A DNA stretch of 36,625 bases, from assembly GCA_016934335.1 (NCBI GenBank), contig JAFGTC010000080.1, positions 1-36,625 of the forward strand, given 5' to 3'. The stretch comes from Candidatus Omnitrophota bacterium (GTDB lineage: Bacteria; Hinthialibacterota; Hinthialibacteria; Hinthialibacterales; Hinthialibacteraceae). Within the stretch, counting starts at the first letter, position 1; each line of letters begins with the position of its first letter. The notes beneath the pieces were generated by a model. It ran no database searches. It was not told where the DNA came from and saw only the letters and a program-made list of their open reading frames with translations. Shown here piece after piece: positions 34,622-36,625 of the stretch. The translations under genes were made by a program, and so were the position numbers.

Positions 34622-35609
34622 ATATGGTGAATCGATCTGTCAACAAATACCGGGGGCAGAAATCGACGAAGCCGTGGGTAACCTTCTGGTGGAATCGATG
34701 ACACCTTTCACCTTGGAGATCGCCTTGCAGGTGCAGCAGGAATTGCAATCGCGAATGAAAGAAGCCGATCGATTGCGGCAAAAACAAGTGGAGAGAGCAC
34801 GCTATGAAGTGGAATTGGCTCGACGCCGTTATATGCAAGTGGATCCCGAGAATCGATTGGTCGCGGATGCGCTAGAAACAGAATGGAACGAGAAACTCAG
34901 AGCATTGGCAGAGACACAAGAAACCTACGAAAAACAGAGTCAAAATGATCGTCTCCTTTTGGACGAAACCCGGCGAGAAGAAATTATGGCGCTTGCTACT
35001 GATATTCCCCGGCTTTGGCATAATCCCCAGACTTCTCAACGGGAGCGCAAACGGATTGTTCGTCTGTTACTGGAAGATGTTACTCTCGTGAAGGATACTC
35101 AAATTCATGTTCACGTTCGCTTTAAAGGAGGAGGCATCAAAACATTGATTCTCGCGATACCATCTCCTTCTTGGAAAACATGGACAACGGATCCCAAAGT
35201 GGTCAAAGAGATTGATCAATTGCTGGACCATCATACAGAGAGTGAAATCGCCACGATTCTCAACCAACGGGGCTATCGTTCCGGGAAAGGACGGGTATTT
35301 GATACCATCTGTGTCGCTCGAATCCGCCAGTCCTATAAAATAAAAAAACGCGTTGATCGCCTAAAAGAAAAAGGTATGCTAACTCAAGAAGAGATGGCTA
35401 AACGACTTGCAGTGGGAACATGGAAAATCCGGGAGTGGCGCAACCTTGGGGTTTTGAAGGCTTATGCCTACAACGATAGGAATGAGTGTTTATATGAACC
35501 GCCAAGTACAAATTCGCCGATCAAAACGATGAAGCAAAACCTTCCGATAAAGAAACATTCTCCAGAGGTCTCTTCTGATTGTATGAAGGAGGTGCAATAT
35601 GAAGTGTAA
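34613..35609 (+). CDS. Large serine recombinase, C-terminal part in the +1 frame
   Basis: The frame continues the recombinase as NQIEYGESICQQIPGAEIDE, supplying the fourth zinc cysteine. A long helical coiled coil follows (VQQELQSRMKEADRLRQKQ, ARRRYMQVDPENRLV), then a C-terminal helix-turn-helix region (ESEIATILNQRGYRSGKG, TQEEMAKRLAVGTWKIREW). An ATG at 34596 could start it as a separate protein, but it has no ribosome site and lies inside the zinc ribbon. With the N-terminal part the total is about 700 residues, normal for the family. The stop at 35607-35609 overlaps the start of the DUF5372 gene (35599), which suggests coupled translation in the circle. Confidence 0.8.
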
Positions 35610-35613
35610 TCGT
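35586..35613 (+). promoter_or_regulatory. Ribosome site and first codons of the DUF5372-like gene at the right end
   Basis: AAGGAGG (35586-35592) stands 6 bases before ATG (35599-35601), followed by AAG TGT AAT CG and then the TTGG core. In the integrated state this start runs into antisense transposase sequence and stops at 35757. In the circle the next codon is TGG at 32219, which continues the DUF5372 frame. The ATG overlaps the recombinase stop. Confidence 0.6.
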
Positions 35614-35616
35614 TGG
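35591..35616. other. Right attachment site (attR)
   Basis: GGTGCAAT (35591-35598), 14 bases, then TTGG (35613-35616), after which host transposase sequence begins (TGCGCTGGGG). The arm is the exact inverse of that at 32234-32241. Confidence 0.65.
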
Positions 35617-36625
35617 TGCGCTGGGGCTGGATCATTACGATCCCCTGGGGCGCGGCGACGGGAATGGGATCGGCGAATAATTTCCCCCAATATTGATCGA
35701 TCTGCGCGACCATCTTTTTATAGGCCTTGTCCCACAGGAACCGCTTATCGGTTGTGATCCAGGTTCGAAACGCTTCCACGTTCTCTTGGATAGTGGATAC
35801 CGGCGTATCGTCCCCCCCATCATTCAAGCCCTTCTTCCCTTCCGGGAGCGCCAATCGCAAGGCGGAGCGAAGCGCATCAAAGACTTCAATCTTCTCTTCG
35901 ATTTTGGCTAAATGGACGAGCAAGTTTTCATTGTTAACGGTCTTTCGCAAGACATGGAGCATTCGAAAGAAGGGCCAATTGAAATCGAGATCCCTCTGGA
36001 AGGACGTAACCAACAGATCCCGCAGCGCCGATTCCAACGTATGCAACCGCTGCAGAAAGACGACATGCGTTCGATCGAAAGGAAAACCGTATCCGCCGAA
36101 TTGATCGACGGGATGAAGCGCCCAATGAAGTAAGGCATAGGTAAACGCGGCCGGGGTCTGTGCGAGCAAGGACTGGGAAGAACATCCCTCATTCAATCCC
36201 ATGAGAATCTCTTGAAAGACGCTCCGTTCCTCCCGGAACAGGGGCTCAAGCGTTTTGATGTAACTCCGGAGGGCCGTTCGAATCTTGAGCCGCCGCAACC
36301 CCTTTCGGATTTCATCATAATCTTTCTCGAGCAGATCGTTGCCGATGTCGCGCAGGAAATGGTAATGGCAGATGAAATCGGGGATGCCGGGAAACACTTC
36401 CTCAACGGCTTTGAGGATGCCAGTCCCCATATCGTGAACCAACGCGATCGGCGGGCCGTAGTCCCGCTGGACGCCTCGAAAGAATGACGCGATGGAGGCG
36501 GCGTTCTCGGAAGGATATTTGGCGCTGGCCAAAACGATGTTCGACAGGCCGTCCATGCCGGTGAACACATGGGGGCTGTCGCTTTCGCAGGTTCCATCCA
36601 CATGAAGGATATATCCCCCCTGAGA
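35613..36625 (-). pseudogene. DDE transposase, N-terminal and central part, interrupted by the element (runs off right edge)
   Basis: The minus-strand frame is open from the right edge (SQGGYILHVDGTCESD). It contains the first catalytic aspartate in HVDGTCE, the second in ALVHDMGTGILKAVEEV, and FPGIPDFICHYHFLRDIGND with the helical domain after it. The frame meets the element after MIQPQRTN; the rest of the gene is at 31887-32218. All three DDE residues are therefore present if the two parts are joined. The start of the gene lies beyond base 36625. I recognise a DDE transposase of the QRTNN-ILERFFR kind but do not name the IS family. Confidence 0.8.

Larger units (their letters stand above)
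32219..35613 (+). mobile_element. Serine-recombinase integrative element (3.4 kb) inside a transposase gene
   Basis: The element carries a DUF5372-like gene body, an HTH gene, a small linking ORF and a large serine recombinase. Both borders share TTGG (32218-32221 and 35613-35616). Deleting one copy with the interior restores the host transposase frame. There are no terminal repeats of transposon type and no longer target duplication, as expected for serine-recombinase integration at a short core. Genes inside run left to right, and the recombinase ends 5 bases from the right border. Confidence 0.8.

Noticed and set aside
34071-34838. A 255-codon minus-strand frame across the recombinase split
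   Set aside because: It runs antisense through the zinc-ribbon and coiled-coil coding part, which has strong family features on the plus strand.
34596-35609. The recombinase C-terminal part as an independent gene starting at 34596
   Set aside because: The ATG has no ribosome site and would begin inside the zinc ribbon; the residues fit as a direct continuation of the upstream frame.

Overview
The window looks like a chromosomal piece of a Gram-negative, polysaccharide-degrading bacterium of the PVC type (Planctomycetota, Verrucomicrobiota, Lentisphaerota) or a neighbouring candidate phylum such as Hydrogenedentota or Sumerlaeota. The clues are many large secreted glycoside-hydrolase-like proteins, a Tat-exported sulfatase, a GH172 (DUF2961) protein, a short GspG-like pseudopilin and a BlaI remnant. 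This placement is inference from gene content; there is no rRNA or other marker. I saw no tRNA, rRNA or CRISPR array.

Layout. 1-2141 (minus) is the 5' part of a very long open frame for a secreted beta-propeller sensor that runs off the left edge. 2485-6408 (plus) is a three-gene molybdenum hydroxylase operon: Tat-signal 2Fe-2S subunit, molybdopterin subunit, and FAD subunit with an extra 4Fe-4S insertion as in periplasmic PaoABC. The junction before the FAD gene is duplicated around a small hairpin element. 6668-7219 (minus) is a pseudopilin, and 7465-7560 is a broken BlaI/MecI repressor. 7815-17096 (plus) is a run of four secreted proteins: a 1130-residue repeat and glycine-rich surface protein, a multidomain glycosidase-like protein, a GH172 protein and a pectate-lyase-fold protein. 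17530-18858 encodes a PcfJ-like protein.

19005-21563 (minus) is a large GH67/GH20-like secreted protein and 21849-22730 (plus) a secreted esterase. 22731-23520 is a graveyard of gene fragments, including the start of recD2. 23521-24768 (minus) is a CPA1 Na+/H+ antiporter and 25053-25649 (plus) an unrecognised protein. A sulfatase (30134-31591) and a 1306-residue GH2-like protein (25934-29854), both minus, probably work together. The polysaccharide genes suggest a sulfated, furanose- or uronate-containing glycan that is cut outside the cytoplasm; the exact substrate cannot be read from the sequence.

31887-36625 is the most unusual part. A DDE transposase gene on the minus strand is cut in two by a 3.4 kb serine-recombinase element at 32219-35613. 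Removing the element at a shared TTGG core restores the transposase frame exactly. Joining the element's own ends into a circle does two things: it makes a site with 8-bp inverted arms, and it joins a perfect ribosome binding site and ATG at the right end, in frame, to the headless DUF5372-like gene at the left end. That gene therefore has a proper start only in the excised circle. The element also has two poly-A runs (A9 and A8); at each, loss of one A would open the downstream frame.
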